Shown piece by piece: positions 1 to 7,566 of a stretch of 49,021 nt of DNA. The translations under genes and the position numbers were made by a program. The stretch is taken from the NCBI GenBank assembly GCA_013285735.1, contig JABDGZ010000011.1:63-49083 (forward strand), written 5' to 3'. Positions within the stretch are counted from its first letter, which is position 1. Every line of letters begins with the position of its first letter. The notes under the pieces are model-generated. The model saw only the letters and a program-made list of their open reading frames with translations. It was not told the DNA's origin and ran no database searches. This DNA is from Candidatus Omnitrophota bacterium (GTDB taxonomy: Bacteria > Omnitrophota > Gorgyraeia > Zapsychrales > Fredricksoniimonadaceae).

Positions 1-2
1 GT

Positions 3-77
3 GCCTTGTTTACAGGTTTCAAAATCTTTACCGGCATTTGGATATTGTACGGCAATCCCAGAAGGAGTAAAAATTAA
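3..77 (+). CDS. Possible 3' end of an upstream gene (partial)
   Basis: The window opens inside what may be the tail of a gene. Frame 3 reads a hydrophobic stretch (FTGFKIFTGIWILYG) followed by a basic end (NPRRSKN) and a stop at 75-77, which looks like the last membrane segment of a membrane protein. Frame 2 is also open, to a stop at 68-70, with a charged tail (YRHLDIVRQSQKE). I cannot decide between them from about 25 codons, and it is possible that neither is real. Confidence 0.3.
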   Translation, partial: ALFTGFKIFTGIWILYGNPRRSKN

Positions 78-84
78 TTCTGGA

Positions 85-112
85 TTCATCTTTTTTTAAT
101 TTTCAATATGGT
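85..112 (+). promoter_or_regulatory. Promoter-like motif TTCATC-N16-TATGGT
   Basis: TTCATC at 85-90 and TATGGT at 107-112 are separated by 16 bp, in front of the DUF6515 gene at 166. The 39 bases at 76-114 match those at 8952-8990 at about 31 positions without gaps, and the second copy also precedes a small stress-type membrane gene. Weaker versions lie at 12351 and 16602. It is inferred to be a -35/-10 pair of one promoter class; no start site is known. Confidence 0.5.
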
Positions 113-165
113 AAGGTAAAAGTGAGAAGGCGAACACCTCTATTGTTGGGTGTAAGGAGGTCAAT

Positions 166-567
166 ATGAAAAAGATCATGGTTTACTTAGGTTTTATTGT
201 TGTTTGGACGATAGTATGCCCTTTGCCAGCTCGTGCATTTTATTTGCAGCAATCAATTGAATTTTCTCAACCCAATCATTCACCATACCCGTATGTGCTA
301 AGCCAGCCGATAAACATCCTTCCTCAGGGATTTGTGACAATTAATGTGGGGGATGACACTTTTTATTATTGTAATGGAGTTTTTTATCAAAGGATTATGC
401 GGGATCAAAAGTATGTCATTGTTCCTCCACCGATTGGGGCAGTTGTTTTTAATATTCCTCAGGGGTATGAGCTTATGTTCATGGATGGATTAACTTATTA
501 TGAGTACCAAGGGGTTTATTATAAACGTACGTTGGCAGGGTATAAGGTCATCTATCCGCCGGTGTAG
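166..567 (+). CDS. DUF6515-family exported protein
   Basis: This 133-residue protein has a clear Sec signal peptide (MKK, a hydrophobic core, cleavage probably after PARA, residue 24). The mature part contains two tandem copies of a Tyr/Gly-rich module. Each has a YY-x3-G-x-(F/Y)Y core, then a Y-x-V-I and double-proline end (VPPPIGAVV and IYPPV). This is the layout of DUF6515 proteins, whose function is unknown. The start is supported by TAAGGAGG at 153-160. A paralogue with a His-rich N-terminus lies at 13101. The protein is predicted to be periplasmic or surface exposed. The family call is good; no activity can be assigned. Confidence 0.8.
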   Translation: MKKIMVYLGFIVVWTIVCPLPARAFYLQQSIEFSQPNHSPYPYVLSQPINILPQGFVTINVGDDTFYYCNGVFYQRIMRDQKYVIVPPPIGAVVFNIPQGYELMFMDGLTYYEYQGVYYKRTLAGYKVIYPPV

Positions 568-593
568 AGGATTGCAGAAAAAGGGGGAAAATT

Positions 594-1283
594 ATGAATA
601 GAATAAATTCTTTAAGTGATTTATTAATGGAAGAGTTAGTTGATTTAATAAACGCAGAGAATCAATTGATTGAAGCATTGCCTAAAATGTCGGAAATTAG
701 CCAGGCGCCATCATTAAAAACCGTCTTGGAAGACCATCTTGAAATGACAAAGAAACACGCTGGTCGATTGCAGGATATCTTTAATAAAATCGGACAACAG
801 CCACAGGTAAGAATTTGTGAAGCCATCAAAGAGCTTGTTGTAGAAAGTCAGGATATAGCAAACAGGTCGGAGAAAGGATCGGCCCGTGATGCTGACATTA
901 TCAACGTGGCCCAACGGGTGGCACAATATGAGATTTTCAGTTACCAAACGGCACGCGAGCATGCAGCTGATCTTGGCCACACAAGAATGGTGGAATTATT
1001 AACAGACACTTTAAATGAGGAGAGGGCGATGAACCTTCATTTGAACGAATTGGCCCAAAATAGGATTAATGTTCAAGCCACTAGTCCTCTTCATTCATCC
1101 CAAGAAGCAGGTCAGCAAAAAGATATTTCTTCTCCCAAAGAGGGAGGATTTTATATGCCCAAAGGAAAATTTGGTAGAAAAGGCATTAAGAAGAAATATA
1201 AAAGCAAAGATATTTCCCGTTTTATAGATGAAGGAAATCCCAATATCCAGGAGTCACAAGAGAAAGGAAAAGAGGATCTATGA
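594..1283 (+). CDS. Ferritin-like DUF892 (YciE/YciF-type) protein with charged tail
   Basis: Residues 1-155 match the DUF892/YciF ferritin-like family: a four-helix bundle with INAENQLIEALPKM near residue 20, HLEMTKKHAGRL near residue 48, an AQRVAQYEIFSYQTAREHA helix and a closing NEERAMNLHLNELA helix. The Glu and His residues in these helices are those expected to bind a metal pair. Family members are general-stress proteins of unclear reaction. After residue 155 comes an extra tail of about 70 residues rich in Ser, Gln, Lys and Glu with a basic patch (GRKGIKKKYKSKD), which the usual 160-170 residue members lack. The ribosome site AGGGGGAAA precedes the ATG. The last four bases overlap the next start (ATGA), so the two genes are probably translated together. 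Confidence 0.85.
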   Translation: MNRINSLSDLLMEELVDLINAENQLIEALPKMSEISQAPSLKTVLEDHLEMTKKHAGRLQDIFNKIGQQPQVRICEAIKELVVESQDIANRSEKGSARDADIINVAQRVAQYEIFSYQTAREHAADLGHTRMVELLTDTLNEERAMNLHLNELAQNRINVQATSPLHSSQEAGQQKDISSPKEGGFYMPKGKFGRKGIKKKYKSKDISRFIDEGNPNIQESQEKGKEDL

Positions 1284-1741
1284 GAGAAAAAATATCCAAC
1301 CTTCCTAACATTATTATCACAGCTTTACTGGTATTCCAATTAACAGGATGTGGAACCCTGATGTATCCTGAACGACGAGGACAGCTAGGAGGACATTTAG
1401 ATGCAGGGGTCGTTGTTTTAGATGCCATCGGTTTACTTTTTTTTATTATACCTGGTGTCATTGCTTTTGCTGTTGATTTTAGCAATGGGACAATTTATTT
1501 GCCTGCCAGACCACCGATCATCATCGAACGCAGTGTTGAATTAAGGCAGATTAAATTTGACCCTAAGCATACTTCAATAGCCCAAATTGAAAAAATAATT
1601 AAAGATCAAACAGGATATGCGGTGAGATTGACCCAGGGGAACATGCGTATTAGTCGATTAAAATCGCAGAAAGATATGACCTTGCATTTTGCGCAAGCAA
1701 TATCAGATATACAGGACAATCGGCTCGCTTATGCCCGTTAA
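1280..1741 (+). CDS. Small lipoprotein with one membrane-like segment
   Basis: This 153-residue protein begins with a lipoprotein signal ending in LTGC (Cys near residue 24), so it is predicted to be lipid-anchored in the envelope. Right after the anchor comes a conserved-looking block, GTLMYPERRGQ, then LDAIGLLFFIIPGVIAFAVD and GTIYLP. I have seen this block in short proteobacterial lipoproteins of unknown function. The C-terminal half (KFDPKHTSIAQIEKIIKDQTG and onward) is soluble and resembles no enzyme I recognise. Its ATG overlaps the stop of the ferritin-like gene (ATGA, 1280-1283), so it belongs to the same operon. Confidence 0.75.
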   Translation: MREKISNLPNIIITALLVFQLTGCGTLMYPERRGQLGGHLDAGVVVLDAIGLLFFIIPGVIAFAVDFSNGTIYLPARPPIIIERSVELRQIKFDPKHTSIAQIEKIIKDQTGYAVRLTQGNMRISRLKSQKDMTLHFAQAISDIQDNRLAYAR

Positions 1742-1765
1742 GATTTGTTCAGATAAGGAGAAAGT

Positions 1766-1903
1766 ATGTTTACAAAATTTAAAGTAATGTTAAAGATCGT
1801 ATTTTGTGCAATTTTAACATTGCAGGTGGGAGGTTGTATATTTGTGGATCATGATCATGACCATTGGCATCATGACCATACAGACGTTGTTTATGTCCAT
1901 TGA
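1766..1903 (+). CDS. 45-residue His/Asp-rich mini-lipoprotein
   Basis: This is a short gene of 45 codons. ATG 1766 follows AAGGAG (1755-1760) at 5 bp. The product has a basic N-terminus, a hydrophobic core (KIVFCAILTLQ) and a lipobox VGGC with Cys24. The remaining 21 residues include seven His and five Asp (VDHDHDHWHHDHTD). After processing it would be a lipid-anchored metal-binding peptide, perhaps for zinc, copper or nickel; that role is inference from composition. It sits 24 bp after the lipoprotein gene and is followed by a strong terminator, so it closes the first operon. The ribosome site, lipobox and position support a real gene despite its size. Confidence 0.7.
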   Translation: MFTKFKVMLKIVFCAILTLQVGGCIFVDHDHDHWHHDHTDVVYVH

Positions 1904-1981
1904 TACCGTAATGAGGGGTATCAATATTTTAACTGTCCGCAGCTCTTTGCCGCCGTACAATCCTCAAAATCTCCACCAATG

Positions 1982-2020
1982 AAAGCCGTGATTATCATAG
2001 GGTAATCATGGCTTTTATCT
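1982..2020 (+). terminator. Rho-independent terminator
   Basis: AAAGCCGTGATTATC (1982-1996) pairs with GGTAATCATGGCTTT (2001-2015) over 15 bp with two G-T wobbles and a 4-base loop. A T-rich tail (TTTTATCTTTATTT) follows. It ends the operon that begins at 166. Confidence 0.85.
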
Positions 2021-2132
2021 TTATTTCCGTTCACTTAGGGATTAATCCTGTTTTAACCTTTTCTTCATGTATGAATTGTTAATATGCCAGAGGTTTAGAC
2101 CGGTGTGTAATTATGAAGAAAGGAGAGTCATT

Positions 2133-2303
2133 ATGTTGAATTGGTCAGTAACTTTCTTAATTGTTGCTATTATCGCGGCTTTTTTAGGGTTTGGCGGTAT
2201 TGCGGGGACAGCCACCGATATTGCCAAAGTTTTATTTATGGTATTCTTGGTTCTTTTTGTGCTTTCTTTCTTGATGGGGCGTCGTGTACCACCTGCTGCC
2301 TAA
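2133..2303 (+). CDS. DUF1328 (YtjA-type) small membrane protein
   Basis: This 56-residue protein has two hydrophobic segments, [20 protein letters not shown] and [20 protein letters not shown], joined by a short TATD turn. This is the exact layout of the DUF1328/YtjA family of inner-membrane stress proteins. The ATG at 2133 is chosen because AAAGGAG lies at 2119-2125; an upstream in-frame start at 2067 has no ribosome site and would add an unrelated leader. Its function is unknown. It is a single gene between a terminator and a pair of hairpins. Confidence 0.85.
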   Translation: MLNWSVTFLIVAIIAAFLGFGGIAGTATDIAKVLFMVFLVLFVLSFLMGRRVPPAA

Positions 2304-2374
2304 TGGTAGCCACGAGTAATGGCAGCAGTTGAGGAGTGAAGCCTCTGCTTGTTTTTGTAAGCGGGGCTTCACTC
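2293..2374 (+). terminator. Two consecutive hairpins after DUF1328 gene
   Basis: The first inverted repeat, CTGCTGCC (2293-2300) with GGCAGCAG (2321-2328), straddles the stop codon. The second is stronger: GAGTGAAGCC (2334-2343) pairs with GGCTTCACTC (2365-2374), with further partial pairing inside. Only a short T-run (2389-2393) follows, right before the next gene, so this could be a terminator or a control hairpin in the leader of the 2396 gene. Confidence 0.5.
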
Positions 2375-2395
2375 TCCTGAGAGGCGGGTTTTTAT

Positions 2396-4648
2396 ATGTG
2401 GTTTTTATGGAAATTTATTTTGAGACGTTTAGCCAAGGCCCAGGGATTTCTGGATCCCATGGTGGTGTTTTCGAATTTACAACATTTTTCAAAACCATCA
2501 GAAGTATGGGTTCCCGTTGAATTATTGCGTTCGGGTGCTGTTCTACAGGCCCGGGGTTTGATCAATAGTCAGGCAATACAGAATAATCTGGATTGGGTGT
2601 GGCCTTTCTGGGTAGAAAGGCAATTTAATCCAAATGATAAGGCCTTTATTCCTAGGGCATTTAGTTTGACACATATTAATTTAACTCATCGTAATTGGAC
2701 AGCCGTGGGGATGCCGGATTGTGGGGAGCTTCCCATTGTTGATCCATGTGGCCTGGTAACTCCTTTTTTTGACGGATGGTCGGTAGATGCATGGATCATC
2801 AATGAGAAAAATCGATTTATTCCTTCCCGCCTGGACCATGTGGAGCAGGACCTGGACATTGAACATACGTTCGCTGTTTTAAGCATTACACAATCTGATA
2901 ATTTCTTTTTAAAATCGCGTACTGAAGTGCTGAAGGAAGAGGATTTGGTTTGTACCATTTCTTTCAATGCGTGGGCGAGTCAGAAATCATGGTTAATGAT
3001 CTGTGTACGACCATATAATCCTGAGGGGGTGAGTTTTATTAAAAGTATTGGGCGGCTTAAGGGGCCTGAAGGATGGGTTGTTAATAATAAAGAAGAAGTA
3101 TATTTGGATAAAAAACCATTTCGGTATATGTTTTCCAATTATAGGGGTGGTGATCTTTGTAATAGAGTTTTTACAATTAAACCGGAAAATATGCCCGAAG
3201 TGAAGGCTGGAGAGTCGATTTCATGTGCCGTTGGTATGGCCACCAGCGCTGCCCTTTATCCTCTCATTCCTGGTCAGCAAGAACAGGTTTCGGTTAGAAT
3301 TCCTCTACCCCCTAAAAAGTCAGGTATAGCCAGCAGCTGGACCGATCATATGCAGAAGGCTTGCCTGTTGAAAGTCCCTGACCAACAGTTTCAATTTCTT
3401 TTTAAAGTCGCTATCAAGACAATGATTTTGCATTCCCCGGGGGATATATACCCAGGGCCTTTTACGTATAAGCGGTTCTGGTTTCGGGATGCTGCTTATA
3501 TTTTACAAGCCATGTTGGCAGCAGGCTTGTTAAAAAATGTAGAAAAGATTATGGATCACTTTACCAGCAGGCAGACTCCCATGGGTTATTTTATGTCCCA
3601 AGACGGTGAGTGGGATTCTAACGGACAGGCGATTTGGGCGATGAAGAAGTTTTTTGATATTACCAATAAAAATATAAAAAAAGAATGGGTTGAAAGTATT
3701 AATCGTGGTGCCCAATGGATCGAACGCAAACGCCATTCTTCTGGCAATGATCCTTTGCATACCGGACTTTTGCCGGCGGGTTTCAGCGCGGAACATTTTG
3801 GCCCCAGTGATTTTTATTATTGGTATGATTTTTGGTCAGTGGCTGGGTTAAGAGATGCCTCCTTAGTGGCTAAAGCAGAAGATTCAAAGCTGGCGGAAGA
3901 ATTTAAGAGTCAGGCAGATGATTTATTAAATGCTATTGAAGACAGCATAACTTCCTTGCATAGCCGTCTGCATCATCCTGGTATTCCAGCTTCTCCTTCA
4001 CGGCGTATGGATGCCGGAGCTATTGGCTGCCTGGTTGCTAGCTATCCTTTACAGATTTATCCTGACAAGGATGAGCGAATATTACAGACCGCCAAATTTT
4101 TAATGGATAAATATTTTTTACAAGGTGCCTTTTATTATGAAATCAGCCATTCGGGCATTAATATTTATTTGACCCTTCATATAGCGCAGGTATTGCTGCG
4201 TGCGGGAGACCAAAAGTTTTTTGATATCGTTAAGTCCGTAGCGAGCCTGGCAACACCAACCGGCCAATGGCCGGAAGCCATCCATCCAAGGACAAAGGGT
4301 GGTTGTATGGGAGATGGCCAACATGTATGGGCATCAGCGGAATGGGTGATGATGATACGTAATATGTTTGTAAGGGAGGAGCAGGCTGAGCGAATGCTTG
4401 TTTTATGTTCTGGAATCCCGCAGGAATGGATTAAACCTGAAGAAGTTCTTTTTTTAGGCCCTACTCAAACATTGTATGGTGAAATTACTGTGACCATCAA
4501 GGTAAAAGAAGACATTGAGGTAAGTTGGCAGGCCCGATGGCATCATACAGCCCCTTGGATTGAAATACGGTTACCGGGCTATGAACCATGCAAGGTGGGC
4601 GGGCATGTTACGTCTGTAAGAATAAAGATGGCGGAGGCTGTTATATGA
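2396..4648 (+). CDS. (alpha/alpha)6-barrel glycoside hydrolase-like protein
   Basis: This 750-residue protein has no signal peptide and is probably cytosolic. The N-terminal 300 residues look like a beta-rich domain. From about residue 310 there is a six-hairpin barrel of the glucoamylase/debranching type: YKRFWFRDAAYILQAMLAAG near residue 360, a GYFMSQDGEWDSNGQAIWAM block, and a late WPEAIHPRTKGGCMGDGQ segment before a helix with HVWASAEWV. These recall GH15, GH63 and amylo-1,6-glucosidase enzymes, but I cannot place it in one family or name the substrate. A weak ribosome site (GAGGCGGG) precedes the ATG. Its stop overlaps the start of the glycosyltransferase (ATGA at 4645), so the two probably act on the same glucan or glycoside. 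Confidence 0.65.
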   Translation: MWFLWKFILRRLAKAQGFLDPMVVFSNLQHFSKPSEVWVPVELLRSGAVLQARGLINSQAIQNNLDWVWPFWVERQFNPNDKAFIPRAFSLTHINLTHRNWTAVGMPDCGELPIVDPCGLVTPFFDGWSVDAWIINEKNRFIPSRLDHVEQDLDIEHTFAVLSITQSDNFFLKSRTEVLKEEDLVCTISFNAWASQKSWLMICVRPYNPEGVSFIKSIGRLKGPEGWVVNNKEEVYLDKKPFRYMFSNYRGGDLCNRVFTIKPENMPEVKAGESISCAVGMATSAALYPLIPGQQEQVSVRIPLPPKKSGIASSWTDHMQKACLLKVPDQQFQFLFKVAIKTMILHSPGDIYPGPFTYKRFWFRDAAYILQAMLAAGLLKNVEKIMDHFTSRQTPMGYFMSQDGEWDSNGQAIWAMKKFFDITNKNIKKEWVESINRGAQWIERKRHSSGNDPLHTGLLPAGFSAEHFGPSDFYYWYDFWSVAGLRDASLVAKAEDSKLAEEFKSQADDLLNAIEDSITSLHSRLHHPGIPASPSRRMDAGAIGCLVASYPLQIYPDKDERILQTAKFLMDKYFLQGAFYYEISHSGINIYLTLHIAQVLLRAGDQKFFDIVKSVASLATPTGQWPEAIHPRTKGGCMGDGQHVWASAEWVMMIRNMFVREEQAERMLVLCSGIPQEWIKPEEVLFLGPTQTLYGEITVTIKVKEDIEVSWQARWHHTAPWIEIRLPGYEPCKVGGHVTSVRIKMAEAVI

Positions 4649-5937
4649 ATATTTTAATAATGACTAATACGTATAAGCCGCTTTTAGGTGGTTTGGAGAA
4701 ATCCATAGAATCATTTACTAAAGAATACCGTAAACATGGCCACCGTGTCATCATTGTCGCTCCTCAATATCCAGACATGCAGCCTGAAGAAGATGTGATC
4801 CGTATTCCGGCTGTTGAAAAATTTAATGGCACGGATTTTTCTTTGCAATTACCTCTTCCTGGCGTACTGCAAGAGGCTCTCGGGGATTTTCGTCCTGATA
4901 TCGTGCATTCCCAACATCCTTTTTTGGTTGGAGATACAGCCTTGAGAGTCGCTTCCAAATACAATGTACCGCTGGTGTTCACTCATCACACCTTGTATGA
5001 AGAAAATGTGCATTATATGCCTGGTAACGAAGAGGCATTAAAGCGTTTTATGATCGAATTATCCTCGGGATATGCCAATTTATGTGATGGTGTATTTGCT
5101 CCCAGCGAAAGCATTATGAAGATGATGGAAGAAAGGGGAGTGCGGGTACCTATACATGTTGTGCCTACAGGGATTTATGTCAATAATTTTTCACGCGGGG
5201 ATGGCGGGGCTTTTCGTAAAAAATGGCAGATACCTCACGATGCATTTGTCGTGGGACATATCGGTCGTCTGGCTCCTGAGAAAAATCTGGAGTTTTTGAG
5301 TCAGGCAGTAGTCCAATTTGTGAAGAAACATCCGCAAGCTTGCTTTTTAGTTGGCGGCCAAGGCCCATCGGAACAAAGTATTCAAGATATTTTTACCCAA
5401 GCAGGCCTCAGCGACCGCTTGCATATGGCAGGAATATTGGAAGGCAAAGAATTGGTGGATGCTTACCACGCGATGAATGTTTTTGTATTTGCCTCTCAAA
5501 GTGAAACCCAGGGATTGGTATTGGATGAGGCCATGGCTTCATCCGTACCTGTTGTTGCGGTGGATGCTCCTGGGGTGCGTGAAGTTGTCCTGGACCATGT
5601 TAATGGATGTTTACTAGCCCATGAAAATATTGATGATTTTGTCTCAGGGCTGGAATGGATTCAACAATTGCCGGCAACAAAATTAAAGAATATCAAGACA
5701 GTTTGCAGGCAAACAGCAGATTATTTTTCGATGAATAAAAGTGCCCAAAAAGCTTTAGGGATATATACATCTTTATCTATACAGGGATTTTCCCGCAAGA
5801 CCATTGAACAAAGTTATTGGGACAGCAAATTACGATTAATGCAGGCCCAGTGGAATTTGGTCAAGAACTTGACCAGGGCTACTACGGCATTGGTAGGAGG
5901 GAACACAACAAGCGAGGCAGGTCATGCAAGGTTCTGA
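4645..5937 (+). CDS. GT4-family glycosyltransferase
   Basis: This is a GT-B fold, family 4 retaining glycosyltransferase. The N-terminal acceptor domain begins with MNILIMTNTYKPLLGGLEKS, including the Gly-Gly loop. The C-terminal nucleotide-sugar domain has GRLAPEKN, then SETQGLVLDEAMASSVPVV carrying the two Glu residues of the EX7E motif, then DAPGVREVV. About 40 extra residues follow at the C-terminus. It resembles enzymes that put glucose on diacylglycerol or extend glucans; the acceptor cannot be told from sequence. ATG 4645 is chosen over an upstream in-frame start because GGCGGAGG precedes it at 7 bp and it overlaps the upstream stop. It overlaps the next gene by 14 bp. Confidence 0.85.
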   Translation: MNILIMTNTYKPLLGGLEKSIESFTKEYRKHGHRVIIVAPQYPDMQPEEDVIRIPAVEKFNGTDFSLQLPLPGVLQEALGDFRPDIVHSQHPFLVGDTALRVASKYNVPLVFTHHTLYEENVHYMPGNEEALKRFMIELSSGYANLCDGVFAPSESIMKMMEERGVRVPIHVVPTGIYVNNFSRGDGGAFRKKWQIPHDAFVVGHIGRLAPEKNLEFLSQAVVQFVKKHPQACFLVGGQGPSEQSIQDIFTQAGLSDRLHMAGILEGKELVDAYHAMNVFVFASQSETQGLVLDEAMASSVPVVAVDAPGVREVVLDHVNGCLLAHENIDDFVSGLEWIQQLPATKLKNIKTVCRQTADYFSMNKSAQKALGIYTSLSIQGFSRKTIEQSYWDSKLRLMQAQWNLVKNLTRATTALVGGNTTSEAGHARF

Positions 5938-7555
5938 TTTGTTTGTCAAATGTCTGGAAAATGAAGGTGTCCAGTATATTTTTGGTCTCCCGGGTGAGGA
6001 GATGGAAGATATTCTATTTTCTTTGGAAAAATCTTCTATTAAATTTATTCCGACTAGACACGAGCAAGGGGCTGCCTTTATGGCAGATATGTGGGGGCGC
6101 TTAAGCGGAAAAGCAGGGGTGTGCCTGTCCACCCTGGGCCCAGGCGCCACTAATTTAGTGACGGGTGTGGCAGATGCCAATTTAGATAAAAGTCCGGTGG
6201 TCGCTATTTCAGCACAGGCTGGAATACAGAAGCTTCATAAAGAAAGTCATCAGTATATTGATTTGGTAGACTTGTTTCGCCCTGTCACCAAATGGAATGG
6301 GAGCATTTCCAGTGGGCAGGTGATAGCGGAGATTGTGCGTAAAGCATTCAAAATGGCTGAGAGTGAAAAACCAGGTGCTGCCCATATCGAATTTTCTGAA
6401 GATGTGGCAGGCAGCGAAGTTCAAGGAGAACCCATTCTTTCCAAGCGGGTGCGCAGGCCTGACCCGGATAATGCTGCAATCGATGAAGCCGTGGCTTTGT
6501 TGAAAAAAGCACAGCATCCTATGATCATCGCAGGCAATGGTGCTGTGCGTAAAATGGCGTCCGATGAGCTTACTGAATTGGTTAAAAAACACCATATACC
6601 GGTGGCGCATACCTTGATGGGACAAGGCGCTGTTTTAGATTGTGAAGCACAGTCTTTATTCAGCATAGGGTTTGGTTTTCGCGATATCGTGATGGATGCG
6701 GTGGAGCAAGCGGATTTAATTATTGCCGTTGGGTATGATATCGCTGAATACGCGCCTGATGCTTGGAATCCTGATAGTACTAAGAAAATCATCCATATTG
6801 ATTTTACACCAGCAGAAGTGTACACGCATTATCAGCCGAATGTAGAGATAGTGGCGGATATTCCCGCTACTTTAAAGGCACTCAATCAAAAACTTGATAG
6901 CAACGATGTCTCTTTTGACAGTAGTTGGTATAAGCCCATCCGTGAACATATGGTGGAAGACAGAGCTAGTTATGTCCTCAGAGAAGGTCAGCCATTTACC
7001 GTCCCAGGTGTGCTGAATATTTTGCAGACGATCATGCATAACGATGATTTACTTATCAGCGATGTCGGCAGTCACAAAATATGGATAGCCCGGAATTTTT
7101 CAGCATGCTGTCCTAATGGATGCATTATTTCCAATGGTTTAGCTAGTATGGGGATCGCTTTGCCAGGTGCCATAGCCGCCGCCCTACATTCTCCTGGCCG
7201 TCGGATCGTTGCGGCCATGGGCGACGGCGGTTTTTTAATGAATTCTCAGGAGCTAGAGACAGCCAAACGTTTGAATTTGGGATTCACGGTCATTGTTTTT
7301 AATGATAATGATTATGGATTGATTAGTTGGAAGCAGCAGATGAGCCGGCAGCAAAGTACTGGAACAAAAATCACCAATCCGGATTTTAAAGCCTATGCCG
7401 AAAGTTTTGGCATCAAAGGTTATCGTCCCAAAGATGCCAGGGAACTTAGGGAACAATTGGCGCGATCTCTTGAATTAAGAGAATTAAGTGTTTTTGAAAT
7501 CCCTATTGATGTCAGTGTCAATCAGCAACTGATAGAAAAATTGAGATCAAATTGA
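5924..7555 (+). CDS. TPP enzyme, acetolactate synthase-like; candidate 2-oxoglutarate decarboxylase
   Basis: This 543-residue thiamine-diphosphate enzyme has the three-domain order of acetolactate synthases. The N-terminal Pyr domain holds the catalytic Glu47 in TRHEQGAAFMAD and a TLGPGATNL loop. A central domain follows, then a C-terminal PP domain with GDGG at about 433 and the closing ND of FNDNDYGLI. SHKIWIARNF and GYDIAEYAPDAWN recall catabolic AlsS more than FAD-binding IlvB, and no small regulatory subunit is present. The next gene is a succinate-semialdehyde dehydrogenase. In Synechococcus PCC 7002 such an adjacent pair converts 2-oxoglutarate to succinic semialdehyde and then succinate. 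That function is inferred here from the pairing; acetolactate synthase is the alternative. Confidence 0.8.
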   Translation: MQGSDLFVKCLENEGVQYIFGLPGEEMEDILFSLEKSSIKFIPTRHEQGAAFMADMWGRLSGKAGVCLSTLGPGATNLVTGVADANLDKSPVVAISAQAGIQKLHKESHQYIDLVDLFRPVTKWNGSISSGQVIAEIVRKAFKMAESEKPGAAHIEFSEDVAGSEVQGEPILSKRVRRPDPDNAAIDEAVALLKKAQHPMIIAGNGAVRKMASDELTELVKKHHIPVAHTLMGQGAVLDCEAQSLFSIGFGFRDIVMDAVEQADLIIAVGYDIAEYAPDAWNPDSTKKIIHIDFTPAEVYTHYQPNVEIVADIPATLKALNQKLDSNDVSFDSSWYKPIREHMVEDRASYVLREGQPFTVPGVLNILQTIMHNDDLLISDVGSHKIWIARNFSACCPNGCIISNGLASMGIALPGAIAAALHSPGRRIVAAMGDGGFLMNSQELETAKRLNLGFTVIVFNDNDYGLISWKQQMSRQQSTGTKITNPDFKAYAESFGIKGYRPKDARELREQLARSLELRELSVFEIPIDVSVNQQLIEKLRSN

Positions 7556-7566
7556 AAGGAATAGTC

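Noticed and set aside
2329-2520. 63-codon + strand frame overlapping the 2396 gene
   Set aside because: It lies in the hairpin region and in the wrong frame over a well-supported gene; the residue make-up is random.
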